The notes: generated from the sequence alone by a model not told the origin. A DNA stretch of 64,000 nucleotides from Denitrobacterium detoxificans (GCF_001643775.1 NZ_CP011402.1:604001-668000); one strand, 5' to 3'. Counted from the stretch's first letter, positions 42,328 through 51,287 are shown. Numbers and translations: made by a program.

Positions 42328-44115
42328 ATGACTCAGATTATGCGCATGAGCGCGCTGTATGCGCCCACGCTTAAAGAAGTTCCCAACGATGCCGACATCG
42401 TCAGCCACCAGCTGCTGCTTCGTGCTGGCATGATGCGCAAGAGCGCAACGGGCCTCTATAGCTTCCTGCCGCTGGGCTGGCGCGTCATCAAGAAGATCGA
42501 GAACATCGTGCGCCAGGAAATGGACGCCATCGATGCTCAGGAAATCATGATGCCCGAACTGCAGCCTTCCGAGCTGTGGCATGAGAGCGGCCGCTGGGAC
42601 GACTACGGCCCCGAACTCATGCGCATGGAAGACCGCCACGGCCATGGCCTGTGCCTGGGCCCCACGCACGAGGAGCTCATTACCGACCTGGTGCGCAACG
42701 AGCTGAAGTCCTATAAGCAGCTTCCCCTTACGCTGTACCAGATCCAGTCGAAGTTCCGCGACGAGATTCGCCCGCGCTTCGGCCTCATGCGTAGCCGCGA
42801 GTTCATCATGAAGGATGCGTACAGCTTCCATGCAAGCCAGGAATCGCTGCAGCAGACGTACGACGACATGAGCGATGCCTACGCCCGCATCTGCGAGCGC
42901 CTGGGCCTGGACTTCCGTCCCGTGCAGGCCGACTCGGGCCAGATTGGCGGCAGCGTGACGTGCGAATATCACGCGCTGGCCGACGCTGGCGAAGCCGAGC
43001 TTGCCAGCTGCACGTGCGGTTGGGCGGCGAACAGTGAAGTTGCCGCTTGCCTGCCGCATCCCACGGAGTACGCGGAAACCGAACTGAAGAAGATCGAAAC
43101 GCCGGGCGTGCATACCATTGCCGAACTCGCTGCGTTCCTGAACTGCCCCGAAAGCTCCACCGTGAAGGCCATGGTGGGCAAGGACGCCGAGGGCAACCCC
43201 ATCGCGCTGTTCGTGCCGGGCGACCATGAGCTGAACGAGCTCAAGGCCGAACGCGTCATCGACGGCTTCGCGCTCATGTCCGACGAGGAGCTCGAGGCAG
43301 CTGGTCTGCCCAAGGGTTCCATCGGCTGCGTGGGCCTGCCTGCGGGCGTGCGCATCGTTGCCGATAGCAGCCTGCAGGGCATTGCCCATTGGGTGGTTGG
43401 TGCCAACGAAGACGGCTTCCACTATGTGGGTGCCGAGCAGGGTCGCGATTTCACCGTGGACGTATGGGCTGACCTGTGCACGGTGCGCGAGGGCGATACC
43501 TGCCCCGAGTGCGGTAAGCCGGTGAGCATGTGCCGCGGCATCGAAGTGGGCCAGGTGTTCCAGCTGGGCACGAAGTACAGCCAGAACATGGGTGCCACCT
43601 ACCTCGACGAAAACGGCAAGGAACAGCCGTTCATCATGGGCTGCTATGGCGTGGGCGTTTCCCGCTGCATGGCCGCCATCGTGGAACAGCATAGCGACGA
43701 GTACGGTATTGCCTGGCCTGCAAGCGTTGCTCCTGCGCACGTATGCGTGCTGCCTTTGGTGGTAGGCGACGACGTGGTGCAGCCGGTGGCCGAGCGCGTG
43801 GCGCGCGAGTTGGCCGAGCTGGGCGTGGAAGTGGTTCTGGACGACCGCAAGGAACGCCCTGGCGTGAAGTTCGCCGAAGCCGACCTCATGGGCTGGCCGC
43901 TGCAGATCGTGGTGGGCAAGCGTGGCGTAGCCAACCAGGAACTGGAGTTGAAGGTTCGCTCCACGGGCGAGAAGTCCACCATCTCCTTCGACGAGTACGC
44001 CGAGGCCCTGGCGTTCGCCAAGCGCGCCAGCAAGCCCATTGCGTCCTTCCTCGAGCAGGCTGCCAATGTAAGGATGGAAGCGGCCGTTACCACGGTTCGC
44101 TCCCGTACGAAGTAG
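42328..44115 (+). CDS. proS: Prolyl-tRNA synthetase (bacterial type with editing domain)
   Basis: 595 residues. Class II synthetase; motif 1 and 2 regions KSATGLYSFLPLGWRVIKK, QPSELWHESGRWDDYGPELMR, LGPTHEELITDLV and KFRDEIRPRFGLMRSREFIMKDAYSF are visible (the last spans residues 140-165). The inserted editing domain lies about 230-400. GCYGVGVSR is motif 3. 100 bases after ispG with A/T-rich promoter-like DNA in the gap. Confidence 0.96.
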   Translation: MTQIMRMSALYAPTLKEVPNDADIVSHQLLLRAGMMRKSATGLYSFLPLGWRVIKKIENIVRQEMDAIDAQEIMMPELQPSELWHESGRWDDYGPELMRMEDRHGHGLCLGPTHEELITDLVRNELKSYKQLPLTLYQIQSKFRDEIRPRFGLMRSREFIMKDAYSFHASQESLQQTYDDMSDAYARICERLGLDFRPVQADSGQIGGSVTCEYHALADAGEAELASCTCGWAANSEVAACLPHPTEYAETELKKIETPGVHTIAELAAFLNCPESSTVKAMVGKDAEGNPIALFVPGDHELNELKAERVIDGFALMSDEELEAAGLPKGSIGCVGLPAGVRIVADSSLQGIAHWVVGANEDGFHYVGAEQGRDFTVDVWADLCTVREGDTCPECGKPVSMCRGIEVGQVFQLGTKYSQNMGATYLDENGKEQPFIMGCYGVGVSRCMAAIVEQHSDEYGIAWPASVAPAHVCVLPLVVGDDVVQPVAERVARELAELGVEVVLDDRKERPGVKFAEADLMGWPLQIVVGKRGVANQELELKVRSTGEKSTISFDEYAEALAFAKRASKPIASFLEQAANVRMEAAVTTVRSRTK

Positions 44116-45450
44116 ATGACGTTTTCCAGCTTGGGCGCTGCCTACGGCGCATATAAGGATTCCCAGGAACACCCCGCCCCCGAGCTTTTGGCCCCGGCGG
44201 GCGGGTGGGAGCAGCTTGCCTACGCCATTCGCTTCGGCGCCGATGCCGTGTACTTGGCTACCGACAAGTTCGGGCTGCGCAAGCGTGCAACAAACTTCAG
44301 CCTGGAGGATTTGCCGCAGGTCGTGGGGTATGCCCACGACCATGGCGTGCATGTGCACGTTACGGTGAACGCCCAGATGCATCGCGCCGACTTCGATGAT
44401 CTGCCCCGCTATTTGCAGGCTATTGACGAAGCGGGCGCCGATGCGGTGCTGGTAAGCGATTTGGGCGCGCTGCGCATGGCGCGCCAGTACGCTCCGCACG
44501 TGCAGATTCACGTGAGCACTCAGGCAAGCGTCTCGAATGCCCAGTCGGCCCTGGTGTGGCACGAGCTGGGCGCGTCGCGCATCGTGTGCGCTCGCGAGAT
44601 GAGCCTAGCCGACATCGCCGCCATGCGCGAGGAGCTTCCGCGTGAGCTTGAGCTGGAAGTGTTCGTGCATGGTGCCATGTGCATGGCCATTTCTGGTCGA
44701 TGCCTCATTAGCGATTACCTTACCGGTCGCAGCGCCACCGATGGCAATTGCACGCAGCCCTGCCGCTGGAAGTATTCCCTGGTGGAGGAAAAGCGCCCGG
44801 GTGAGTTCTTCCCCGTGGAGGAAGACGAGCGTGGCAGCTACATGCTGAACGCCAAGGACATGAACATGCTTGCCCATCTGGACGAGCTGCGTCGCATCGG
44901 GGTCGATTCGGTGAAGATCGAGGGTCGCAACAAGCGCGCCTTCTATGTTGCCACGGTGGTCAACGCGTATCGTCAGGTGCTCGATGGCGCCGACCCAGCC
45001 GCATTCGCGGGCGAGCTGGAAACCGTATCGCACCGCCCCTATGGTACGGGCTTCTACTTTGGCCCCGCGCATCAGACGCCCGAGAGTGATGCGTACATCC
45101 GTCCGTACGATTGGGCGTTCGATGTGCTTGAATGCGAGCCCAAGGGTGATGTTTGGCGCGTGGTGGGCCTGTGCCGCAACCGCTTCTGGGAGGGCAGCGA
45201 GCTCGAGGTGCTTGCCCCGCACGAGCCGGTGCGCACGTGCCTAGCACTGAACGTGTGCCATATGCCCTATGAAGAGGTTACCATCGACGAGCGTGAACGG
45301 CCGCAGTGGCAGCCGACTTCTCCGCAGCCGCTTGAGATGCCCGTGAACTGCGCGAATCGCACCATGGAGCTTTACGCGTTCGATATTCCGTTCCCCGTGG
45401 AGCGTCATACCATCTTCCGCATTCAGCGGGCAAGTCGCACCACCAAGTAG
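44116..45450 (+). CDS. Peptidase U32 family protein, probable tRNA uridine-hydroxylation (TrhP) type
   Basis: 444 residues; ATG follows the proS stop directly, so co-translated. Family signature: LLAPAGGWEQLAYAIRFGADAVYLA at the N-terminus (residues 25-49), FVHGAMCMAISGRCLISDY, then GNCTQPCRWKY. The cysteines bind an Fe-S cluster in this family. Family members act in 5-hydroxyuridine synthesis in tRNA or in 23S rRNA modification (RlhA) rather than as peptidases; the longer C-terminal domain here fits TrhP. Exact target uncertain. Confidence 0.9.
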   Translation: MTFSSLGAAYGAYKDSQEHPAPELLAPAGGWEQLAYAIRFGADAVYLATDKFGLRKRATNFSLEDLPQVVGYAHDHGVHVHVTVNAQMHRADFDDLPRYLQAIDEAGADAVLVSDLGALRMARQYAPHVQIHVSTQASVSNAQSALVWHELGASRIVCAREMSLADIAAMREELPRELELEVFVHGAMCMAISGRCLISDYLTGRSATDGNCTQPCRWKYSLVEEKRPGEFFPVEEDERGSYMLNAKDMNMLAHLDELRRIGVDSVKIEGRNKRAFYVATVVNAYRQVLDGADPAAFAGELETVSHRPYGTGFYFGPAHQTPESDAYIRPYDWAFDVLECEPKGDVWRVVGLCRNRFWEGSELEVLAPHEPVRTCLALNVCHMPYEEVTIDERERPQWQPTSPQPLEMPVNCANRTMELYAFDIPFPVERHTIFRIQRASRTTK

Positions 45451-45564
45451 CTTCTGCGCAACTACTCGCTCCATTTGCTGCCTGCCTTGCTGCATGTCGC
45501 AAATGAATGCACTCAATTGCGGTATCATTTCCCCTATATCCATCTAGGGAGAAAGGGATGCTGT

Positions 45565-45882
45565 ATGGGAAAGCGTGCCGAGGAAGCGTTGGATATTGCC
45601 ACGATTGACGACCTGAAGACGTACCTTCGTGTGAGTCACGCGGCGTATATGCAGGTTGGGGTGTATACGTACTACCTCACCGATGTCAATTCGCACGCAT
45701 GGCGCGTGCAAGACACCAACGAGCTGAACGAGAAGGCGCATTACGTCGATTGCTCCGATTTGGTTCCCACGATTGATGAGTTCCTGCACGTTCCCTTTAC
45801 GGAAGAAGGCGAAAGCATCGAGGATCTGTTTGCCGATGCCACGTTCTTCGCGAGCGAAGGCTCGGTCAAGGATTTCGACTAG
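45565..45882 (+). CDS. Hypothetical acidic protein, 105 residues
   Basis: Starts ATG 45565 (MGKRAEEALDIATIDDLKTY) behind GAGAAAGGGATG. Net acidic, predicted mixed alpha/beta, with tyrosine-rich SHAAYMQVGVYTYYLTDVN and an acidic C-terminus. No signal peptide or membrane helix, no family recognised. It stands alone, with a strong terminator after it, which supports a real gene. Confidence 0.7.
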   Translation: MGKRAEEALDIATIDDLKTYLRVSHAAYMQVGVYTYYLTDVNSHAWRVQDTNELNEKAHYVDCSDLVPTIDEFLHVPFTEEGESIEDLFADATFFASEGSVKDFD

Positions 45883-45896
45883 CGGCCACCTGCCAG

Positions 45897-45924
45897 GCCG
45901 GGGCGCGCGTGCGCCCCGGCTTTT
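45897..45924 (+). terminator. Intrinsic terminator
   Basis: GCCGGGGCGC (45897-45906) pairs with GCGCCCCGGC (45911-45920) around GCGT; TTTT follows. Confidence 0.93.
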
Positions 45925-46056
45925 CTATTTTCGGTTCGCGCGCTGTTCACGGGCAAGATGGCTGCCGAGCATATTGCGGGTAAGAGCGCGTAGTAGCCAG
46001 GTAGGGCGAATGCCACTTCGGTAGTGTCCCTCCCACGCTGCCGTATGCGCATGAAA

Positions 46057-46090
46057 GATGGGCCGGACGGTTTCGACCGCCCGGCCCATC
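46057..46090 (-). terminator. Terminator of the gene at 46116
   Basis: GATGGGCCGG...CGG (46057-46070) pairs with CCG...CCGGCCCATC (46076-46090) as one long helix with a single mismatch pair; CTTTCAT follows on the minus strand. Confidence 0.8.
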
Positions 46091-46115
46091 GCATTGTTTG
46101 GGGTGGGGAAGAATG

Positions 46116-46511
46116 CTATTCCGCAGATGCGGGCTGCATGTTCTTCTTGAATTCGTCCCAGGTGGCGACCTTGGTTTTCTTGATGTCCTTCAGCGCGGCG
46201 TCCCAGCGCTTGGCATTTTCCGCGGCGGGAAGCGTGGCCTTGAACGCGTGCGTCATGAGCGGCTTTTCAGGTTTGCGCAGGCCTGGGATAACCACGAGCA
46301 AGGGGATCATGGGATACTCCTTGCGGCTGCAGTATGCGCAGAGGACGAAGAGGTCTTCGTTGTTGGCGCGTTTCCAGCTTGCATCGCCGAGGAGCTTCGC
46401 GAGTTCGTTTTCCTCGATGATCATGTCGTGCGCGGCTTCGCCCTTGTGCTCGCGCGCCCAATCGATGAGTGTGTTTGCAATCAGTTTCTGGCGGTCTGTC
46501 AGTGTTTCCAT
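46116..46511 (-). CDS. Hypothetical protein, 131 residues
   Basis: Starts ATG 46511 behind AAGGGGC. Begins METLTDRQKLIANTLIDWAR, with a helical N-terminal half containing a possible helix-turn-helix-like IEENELAKLLGDASW and two cysteines in LFVLCAYCSRKEY. Lysine-rich C-terminal helix. Cytosolic by composition. No family recognised. Single gene with its own terminator, divergent from the M16 protease at 46629. Confidence 0.75.
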   Translation of the reverse strand: METLTDRQKLIANTLIDWAREHKGEAAHDMIIEENELAKLLGDASWKRANNEDLFVLCAYCSRKEYPMIPLLVVIPGLRKPEKPLMTHAFKATLPAAENAKRWDAALKDIKKTKVATWDEFKKNMQPASAE

Positions 46512-46628
46512 GAAAGCCCCTTTCGATTGATGCTTCCATGATAGCGCAACCATTGCTCAACGACGCGTAGGTTGCTGCGGACGTAGTGCTATAGTTGCCC
46601 TCGAAAATCGATTTAGCTAGGAGGCATA

Positions 46629-49532
46629 ATGCTTCAACCCAACGATGAGCTGCACGGCTTTCGCGTCGAGCGTACAGAATCGCTTGCCGAAATCGATGGC
46701 GACGCCATTGTCATGCGACATGCGAAAAGCGGCGCTCGGCTGCTGTACTTGAAGAACGAAGACACGAACAAGGCGTTCTCCATAGCGTTTGGCACGTCGC
46801 CCGTCGACGACACGGGCGTGTTCCACATTCTGGAGCATTCCGTGCTTTGCGGTTCCGATCGCTTCCCCGTGAAAGAGCCGTTTGTGAACCTGCTGCGCAC
46901 GAGCATGCAGACGTTCCTGAACGCGCTTACGTTCCCCGACAAGACGATGTACCCCGTGGCTAGCACGAACGAGCAGGACCTGCTCAACCTCATGGACGTG
47001 TACCTGGATGCAGTACTGCATCCGGCCATCTATTCCGACAAGGCTATCTTCGAGCAGGAAGGCTGGCATTACGAGCTGGAGCCGCGCGAGGATGGCACCG
47101 AGCGCCTGTCGTACAACGGCGTGGTGTTCAACGAGATGAAGGGTGCCCTTTCCGACCCGGAAAGCGTGCTGTATCACGCTGTCAACCGGGCGCTCTTCCC
47201 GGGCACGTGCTATGAGTTCGAAAGCGGCGGCACGCCTCGTGCCATCCCCCAGCTTACGTACGATCAGTTCCTGGATACGCATGCGCGTCACTATCGCCTG
47301 GATAACTCGTACATCGTGCTGTACGGCAATGTCGACGTCGATCGTATGCTGGGCTTTTTGGACGAGCGCTATCTGAGCTGCTGCGAACCGCGTACGCAAG
47401 AGGCGCCCAATCCGCGGGGCCATGCCGATTCGCGAGTTTCTCTCGACAACGTGGTGAAGATGACGACGTCGCCCGATAACGCCTGCGTGGGTCTTGCCTA
47501 CGTGGTGGGGGAGTCGCATGATTTCGAGCGCGTGCTGGCGTGCGACATCCTGCTGGACGCCCTGATGGGTGGCAACGAATCGCCCATCAAGCGTGCGGTG
47601 CTCGACGCTGGCCTGGGCGGCGACGCTACGGGCTATCTGCTGGACGCCCAGGCGCAACCAGGTGCCATGTTCGTCCTGCGCAATGCGAAGCCTCAGGTGG
47701 CGCAGAAGTTCATGGAGGTTATCGAGACCGAGGCGAAGCGCCTGGTAGAAGAGGGCATTCCGCGCGATGTGCTGCAGGCTTCTCTTGCCCAGATGGCGTT
47801 TTCCCTGCGCGAGCGCGATCGCGGCATGGCCGATGGCGTGGCGCTTGCCATGAGCGCGCTTTCCGGCTGGCTGTACAGCGATGACGATGTAACGACGTAC
47901 CTGCATTACGAAGAGCCGTTGGCGCATATGCGCGAGGGGCTGAAGGGTCGTTATTTCGAAGACCTGCTGGAAAGCCTGGTGCTGCGCAGCGACCACAAGG
48001 CGCTCGTGGATTTGCAGGCTACGTCCGAAGAGGGTGCTGCTGCCGAGGAAGCCAAGGAGCTTGCCGAGCGCGAGCAGGCTATGGGCGAGCAAGACCGAGC
48101 ACAGGTGCATGCCGACGTCGAAGCGCTGCGTGCTCGTCAGGAGGCTCCCGATTCCCCCGAGGCGCTCTCCACGCTGCCGCAGTTGCACGTGAGCGACATT
48201 GGGCCCGCGGTTCCCGATCCGGAAACGGTGCGGTGCGACGACCTACCGCTGCCGTATCTGTATCACGACATTCCCACGCGCGGCATCAACTATCTGTACG
48301 CCTATTTCGGCATGAATGGCCTTACCTGGGAAGACATTCCTTACGCTGAGGTCATGGCGCAGCTGCTAGGCGTGCTGGGTACCGATACGCGCTCCGCCGC
48401 TCAGGTGGACGTGTGGACGCGCGAGCATTTGGGCGCACTGCGCTTCTTCGCGGAAGTGCACGTGAACAGCAAGGATCCCGAGGACATCACGCCGCGGTTC
48501 GTCGTTTCCGCAAGCGCCCTTTCAGAAGAGCTCGATTCCCTTGCATCCATTCCGCGCGAAGTATGGGAGCACACCGACTTCAACGATAAGACGCGCGTGC
48601 GCGACGCGCTCGTGCAGAAGCGCATTGACATGGAGCAGGCGTTCATGGGCATGGGCCACACAAAGGCCGCCTCGCGCATTTCCTCGTACCTGTATACGTC
48701 GGGCGTGCTCGACGAGCAGCTTCATGGCGTCGACTTCTACCTGTTCCTGAAGGATTTGCTCGAGCATTTCGATGAGCGCTTCGAAGAGTTGGTGGCTCGC
48801 CTGAATGACGTGCGTGAGCGCGTGTTCACGCAGGCAAATTGCACGATAAGCTTTACGGGCACGCCGCAGGAGCTTGGGGCGTTTGTCAGCGCCGCGGGAA
48901 CGCTTGGCCTGCCGGAAGGTTCGCGGGAATCCGTGCTGCAGATCCCCGCGCCCCAGGTGCGCCGCGAGGCGTTTATCACGCCAGGCGATGTGGTGTATGT
49001 GGGCAAGGGTGCCAATCTCCGCGATGTCGCCCCGTATGGCGGCGCGTGGTCGGTGCTTTCGAATGCGCTTTCGTTCGACTACCTGTGGAACGAAGTGCGC
49101 GTGAAGGGTGGCGCTTATGGCTGCGGGTTCCGCCGCATGCCCATTGGCTATGCCCGATTCCATTCGTTCCGCGACCCGCGAATCGATGAGACGCTCGAGC
49201 GCTACGATGCGGCTGCCGATTGGCTTGCCGAATTTGATCCGTCCGACGACGAGATGGAGGGCTACATTGTGAGCACCGTTGCGGCACACGATGCGCCTAC
49301 GAAGCCGCGCATGGTGGCACGTCGTGGCGACGCGTGCGTGTTTGCCCATCGCGCCCCCGACTTCCGCGAGCAGATGCGCGCGGAAAAGCTTGCCGTTACG
49401 CCCGAGGTGCTTCGCGGCTATGCCGACGCGTTGCGCGTGTTGGCGGACTCATCCGCCATCTGCGTTTTTGGCAGTGCCGATATTATCGACAAGGCGAAGA
49501 CGAAGTTCGATCAGCGCATCGAGCTCATGTAG
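46629..49532 (+). CDS. M16C metalloprotease (presequence protease PreP-like)
   Basis: 967 residues in two homologous halves joined by a hinge (near 470-520, rich in Glu and Ala). The inverted zinc motif HxxEH is in GVFHILEHSVLCGSDRFPV (near 63), with the downstream Glu ligand in GVVFNEMKGALSDPESVL; a conserved Arg/Tyr pair of the second half lies in RVKGGAYGCGFR. No signal peptide, so cytosolic; such enzymes degrade peptides up to about 70 residues in a closed chamber. AGGAGGCATA precedes the ATG. Confidence 0.93.
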   Translation: MLQPNDELHGFRVERTESLAEIDGDAIVMRHAKSGARLLYLKNEDTNKAFSIAFGTSPVDDTGVFHILEHSVLCGSDRFPVKEPFVNLLRTSMQTFLNALTFPDKTMYPVASTNEQDLLNLMDVYLDAVLHPAIYSDKAIFEQEGWHYELEPREDGTERLSYNGVVFNEMKGALSDPESVLYHAVNRALFPGTCYEFESGGTPRAIPQLTYDQFLDTHARHYRLDNSYIVLYGNVDVDRMLGFLDERYLSCCEPRTQEAPNPRGHADSRVSLDNVVKMTTSPDNACVGLAYVVGESHDFERVLACDILLDALMGGNESPIKRAVLDAGLGGDATGYLLDAQAQPGAMFVLRNAKPQVAQKFMEVIETEAKRLVEEGIPRDVLQASLAQMAFSLRERDRGMADGVALAMSALSGWLYSDDDVTTYLHYEEPLAHMREGLKGRYFEDLLESLVLRSDHKALVDLQATSEEGAAAEEAKELAEREQAMGEQDRAQVHADVEALRARQEAPDSPEALSTLPQLHVSDIGPAVPDPETVRCDDLPLPYLYHDIPTRGINYLYAYFGMNGLTWEDIPYAEVMAQLLGVLGTDTRSAAQVDVWTREHLGALRFFAEVHVNSKDPEDITPRFVVSASALSEELDSLASIPREVWEHTDFNDKTRVRDALVQKRIDMEQAFMGMGHTKAASRISSYLYTSGVLDEQLHGVDFYLFLKDLLEHFDERFEELVARLNDVRERVFTQANCTISFTGTPQELGAFVSAAGTLGLPEGSRESVLQIPAPQVRREAFITPGDVVYVGKGANLRDVAPYGGAWSVLSNALSFDYLWNEVRVKGGAYGCGFRRMPIGYARFHSFRDPRIDETLERYDAAADWLAEFDPSDDEMEGYIVSTVAAHDAPTKPRMVARRGDACVFAHRAPDFREQMRAEKLAVTPEVLRGYADALRVLADSSAICVFGSADIIDKAKTKFDQRIELM

Positions 49533-49570
49533 GGGAGTGGGCTATAGCCCGTTAGATGGTCTCGTATGGA

Positions 49571-49602
49571 GGACCCCAACCGGATGGTTCCGGTTGGGGT
49601 CC
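49571..49602. terminator. Bidirectional terminator between the M16 protease and mazG
   Basis: GGACCCCAACCGG (49571-49583) pairs with CCGGTTGGGGTCC (49590-49602), 13 bp without mismatch, between convergent genes. T-runs are short on both sides. Confidence 0.8.
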
Positions 49603-49616
49603 TTGGCGTTGGCGGC

Positions 49617-50546
49617 TTACTGGGCGGATTCTGCCTTCTTTGCGGCGTTCCACAGGTCGTTGAGCGCTTGCGTGTCGTAGTCGTCGATGCGCTTGCCGCT
49701 GGCATGGGCCGTGGCTTCCATGTGCTCCCAGCGGCGCTGGAACTTGTCGCAGGTGCGTCGCAGACACGTTTCGGCGTCGAGGTGCTCGCGACGTGCCACG
49801 TTTACCAGCGCGAATAGGATGTCTCCGAATTCGAGTTCCGCTTCGGCCGAACGTGGTTCGGCTGCCTTGAACTCGGCGATTTCCTCTTCGACCTTTGCCC
49901 AGACGTCTTCGGTGGATTCCCATTCGAAGCCCACGCTCACCGTCTTGCGCGATACCTCTTGGGCGCGCATGAGGGCAGGTTGCTCGCGCGAGGCGTCTTC
50001 CAGGAGTCCGCGAGGTGCGTTCGGGTCCAAGCCAGCGGCGCGGAGCTTTTCGGCGCGTGCCGCATCCTTCAGCTTGCGTTCGTGACCCTTGATGACATCC
50101 CAGAGGTCCACGACTTCGTCTGCCGTTTGCGCGGAGGCCACTTCCTCTTCGCTGAGCCCGGCGGCTTCCATGGCCGCCTGCGCGCCGAAGACGTGGGGGT
50201 GACGGCGGACGATCTTCTCGTTCACGTCGTGCGCCACGTCGTCGATGGTGAACTCGCCTGCGTCTGCGGCTATCTGCGCTTGCAAGACGACTTCGAGTAG
50301 CACGTCGCCCAGTTCCTCGCGCATGTGGTCGGCGTCGCCCTCATCGATGGCCGAGACGGCTTCGTAGGCTTCTTCGATCATGTTCTTTGCGGTGCTCTGA
50401 TGCGTTTGCTTCAGGTCCCAAGGGCAGCCGCCGTTGGGATTGCGCAGCGTGGCGATGGTTTCCACGAATGCATTGAACTCGGGGTGGTTTGCTGCGGTAG
50501 CGGGGTTGGGGACGGGTTGGGGCGTGCGAGTTGCTTCTTCGGACAT
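49617..50546 (-). CDS. mazG: Nucleoside triphosphate pyrophosphohydrolase MazG
   Basis: 309 residues, two MazG domains. First: GGCPWDLKQTHQSTAKNMIEEAYEA and HMREELGDVLLEVVLQAQIA (metal-binding EExxE and ExxD). Second: VGFEWESTEDVWAKVEEEIAEF and LEFGDILFALVNVARR. Hydrolyses non-canonical or excess NTPs. The start ATG 50546 follows AAGGAGGC. Upstream is tRNA-Ala on the other strand. Confidence 0.93.
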   Translation of the reverse strand: MSEEATRTPQPVPNPATAANHPEFNAFVETIATLRNPNGGCPWDLKQTHQSTAKNMIEEAYEAVSAIDEGDADHMREELGDVLLEVVLQAQIAADAGEFTIDDVAHDVNEKIVRRHPHVFGAQAAMEAAGLSEEEVASAQTADEVVDLWDVIKGHERKLKDAARAEKLRAAGLDPNAPRGLLEDASREQPALMRAQEVSRKTVSVGFEWESTEDVWAKVEEEIAEFKAAEPRSAEAELEFGDILFALVNVARREHLDAETCLRRTCDKFQRRWEHMEATAHASGKRIDDYDTQALNDLWNAAKKAESAQ

Positions 50547-50653
50547 GGAGCCTCCTTAGGCGAATTTCATGCCTTGTATGATACGCGAGTTCGGAGTTGT
50601 GAAGCCTGCTCAGTGTGCGATGCGGCGACTTGTGAAGAAATTACAAACGACGC

Positions 50654-50684
50654 TTGACCGATTTTTTGGGTCTGTTAATATAAG
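50654..50684 (+). promoter_or_regulatory. Promoter of tRNA-Ala
   Basis: TTGACC (50654-50659) and an A/T-rich TAATATAAG (50676-50684) that supplies a -10 with a 16 to 19-base spacer, 12 bases before the tRNA. Confidence 0.55.
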
Positions 50685-50695
50685 CAACGCTTCAC

Positions 50696-50771
50696 GGGGC
50701 ATTAGCTCAGCTGGGAGAGCGCATGGCTGGCAGCCATGAGGTCAGGGGTTCGATCCCCCTATGCTCCACCA
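50696..50771 (+). tRNA. tRNA-Ala (anticodon GGC)
   Basis: 76 bases with encoded CCA. Acceptor GGGGCAT/ATGCTCC contains the G3-U70 pair that identifies alanine tRNAs. Anticodon loop CTGGCAG gives GGC. D arm AGCTCAGCTGGGAGAGC and T arm GGGTTCGATCCCCC-type are normal. Its 3' end sequence recurs twice downstream. Confidence 0.97.
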
Positions 50772-50779
50772 AATTGCCA

Positions 50780-50807
50780 ACAGGTCCAGAAATGGGCCTG
50801 TTTTTTT
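50780..50807 (+). terminator. Terminator of tRNA-Ala
   Basis: ACAGGTCC (50780-50787) pairs with GGGCCTGT (50794-50801), followed by a run of T (50801-50807). Confidence 0.9.
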
Positions 50808-50833
50808 ATTCCCTCAGGTCCGTGTCGGACGTG

Positions 50834-51014
50834 CATAGGGGGATCGAACCCCGAGAGGGCGAAAGCCGTTAAGCGTTCGCCCCAGTGGGGCGAACGTAGG
50901 CTTTCGGGCGGAGCGCGTAAGCGCGAAGCCGGAATGCTGCGCCGCAGGCGCAGCATGCGCGTCCCCCTATGCTCCACCAAACACTCAAAGGGACCCATTT
51001 CATGGGTCCCTTTT
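50834..51014. repeat. tRNA-Ala-derived structured repeat, copy 1
   Basis: Closed by CATAGGGGGA (50834-50843) / TCCCCCTATG (50962-50971), both from the T-arm/acceptor part of tRNA-Ala, the first inverted. Inside: CGAAAGCC/GGCTTTCG enclosing GTTCGCCCC-AGT-GGGGCGAAC, a GAGCGCG..GCGCGAA hairpin, and ATGCTGCGCC-GCA-GGCGCAGCAT. It ends with a full tRNA 3' end through CCA and AAACACTC, then a terminator-like hairpin AAAGGGACCCAT/ATGGGTCCCTTT with T4. Confidence 0.75.
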
Positions 51015-51018
51015 CGTT

Positions 51019-51115
51019 ATTCCGCACAGTGCACCCCACCTAGCCCCTTGCGCTCGGCCTTACGTAGCGTCAGTACGCTACGGCCTCGCGGCGGGGCTAT
51101 CTGGGGCACCCTGAG
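51019..51115. repeat. Long imperfect palindrome between the two tRNA-derived repeats
   Basis: TTCCGC..CAG.GC.CCCCA.CTAGCCCC on the left is matched by GGGGCTA..TGGGGCACCCTG..CGGAA on the right (dots are mismatches), with CGTAGCG-TCA-GTACGCTACG-like pairing at the centre. About 97 bases, no ORF. Confidence 0.55.
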
Positions 51116-51130
51116 CGGAATTCTCCAGCG

Positions 51131-51275
51131 CATAGGGGGATCGAACCCCGAGAGGGGTGCACAGCCCAGTGGGCTGTGCACAAAGGAGCGCGAAGCGCGA
51201 CGTCCGCAGACGCAAGCGAAGCGCCGCGGCTGCCGCGTCCCCCTATGCTCCACCAAACACTCAAAGGGACCCATT
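51131..51275. repeat. tRNA-Ala-derived structured repeat, copy 2
   Basis: Same scaffold as copy 1: CATAGGGGGA (51131-51140) / TCCCCCTATG (51238-51247). The first hairpin has different arms but the same CCC-AGT-GGG tip: GTGCACAGCCC (51157-51167) / GGGCTGTGCAC (51171-51181). GGAGCGCGAAGCGCGA is shared, and the last hairpin is CGCGG-CTG-CCGCG. It ends with the tRNA 3' end, AAACACTC and AAAGGGACCCAT, but the right arm of the terminator is missing. Confidence 0.75.
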
Positions 51276-51287
51276 TTGAACTGCGGG

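Noticed and set aside
50834-51275. CRISPR array or additional tRNA genes behind tRNA-Ala
   Set aside because: No regular repeat-spacer pattern, and the copies hold only the 3' third of a tRNA without D arm or anticodon.
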